A DNA stretch of 64,000 bases, taken from assembly GCA_947498455.1 (NCBI GenBank), contig CANMKK010000004.1, forward strand, positions 62,001-126,000. The letters run 5' to 3'. Positions 63,973 through 64,000 of the stretch are shown here, piece after piece (position 1 is the stretch's first letter; the number at the start of each line of letters is the position of its first letter). Position numbers and translations under genes: made by a program. The notes below the pieces were generated by a model, which did no database searches, had not been told where the DNA came from, and saw only the letters and a program-made list of their open reading frames with translations. Source of the stretch: an uncultured Aquimarina sp. (GTDB taxonomy: Bacteria > Bacteroidota > Bacteroidia > Flavobacteriales > Flavobacteriaceae).

Positions 63973-64000
63973 ATGGAATTGAAAGAAAAACTAGTATCCT
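63973..64000 (+). CDS. sufD: start of SufD (cut by window end)
   Basis: Only nine codons are visible (MELKEKLVS), beginning at ATG 63973. The position after sufC in a suf operon and the resemblance to the usual SufD N-terminus support the call. Bases 63922-63972 hold no other frame. Confidence 0.6.

Overview
The window is an AT-rich stretch of a Bacteroidota chromosome, most likely a marine Flavobacteriaceae species of the Aquimarina type. The evidence is: promoters of the TTTG-N19/21-TAnnTTTG kind, start codons without Shine-Dalgarno sequences, several secreted proteins ending in type A sorting domains of the type IX secretion system (T9SS), many lipoproteins with a Cys-Asn/Lys/Ser-Asp-Asp start, and flavobacterial versions of housekeeping genes (lepA, hflX, dusB, rbfA, thiL, brnQ, suf operon). 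The genus is inferred, not shown.

Layout. 1-3.7 kb: minus-strand operon of two coiled-coil proteins, a substrate-binding protein fused to an OmpA domain, and an ABC permease cut by the window edge. 4.4-5.4 kb: a likely small RNA unit and a 39-codon unit, each with its own promoter and terminator. 5.4-6.8 kb and 9.3-9.7 kb: two tRNA arrays separated by a BASS transporter, two small unknown genes and a lipoprotein, and followed by a slipin (SPFH) gene. 11-25.8 kb: ordinary chromosome (dusB, a structured leader RNA before lepA, a lipoprotein metallopeptidase, a HAD phosphatase, an outer-membrane barrel, an EEP nuclease-fold protein, hflX, an FtsX-type permease, rbfA, methylmalonyl-CoA epimerase). 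26-38.4 kb: a CAT-anticodon tRNA and large T9SS exports (11 fibronectin III domains; a reprolysin-like metalloprotease; a peptidylarginine-deiminase-like enzyme), with repeats and a decayed EEP gene between them. 38.6-45.8 kb: an operon of a TPR/MORN-repeat protein and two DUF3857 proteins. 46-54.4 kb: mixed metabolic genes and another T9SS protein. 54.8-60.7 kb: a surface operon of two choice-of-anchor B proteins, a propeller-like lipoprotein, and an MbnP/MbnH pair. 60.8-64 kb: the suf Fe-S assembly operon, carrying a His-rich lipoprotein gene between sufB and sufC.

The most unusual content is the tRNA region. In the second array (9312-9582) three consecutive tRNA genes appear to be circularly permuted: each T-arm/3' acceptor half lies immediately upstream of the 5' acceptor/D-arm half it pairs with (7/7, 6/7 and 7/7 acceptor pairs across the permuted order), while the halves that would be joined in normal order do not pair. 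In the first array, one tRNA has a long hairpin in place of its anticodon arm and another has about 50 nt inside its T loop, next to normal-looking tRNA-Cys, -Tyr, -Asp and -Arg. The spacers are rich in nested inverted repeats. A slipin with a threefold N-terminal repeat follows directly. I recall slipins of this kind beside RtcB-type RNA-repair genes, so a tRNA decoy, sensor or RNA-repair-related locus is a reasonable hypothesis, but no ligase or nuclease gene is visible here.

Limits: every call comes from reading the sequence and from remembered family knowledge. No alignment, covariance-model or structure search was run. Several start codons were moved from upstream TTG codons to better-supported ATGs, as noted in the entries.
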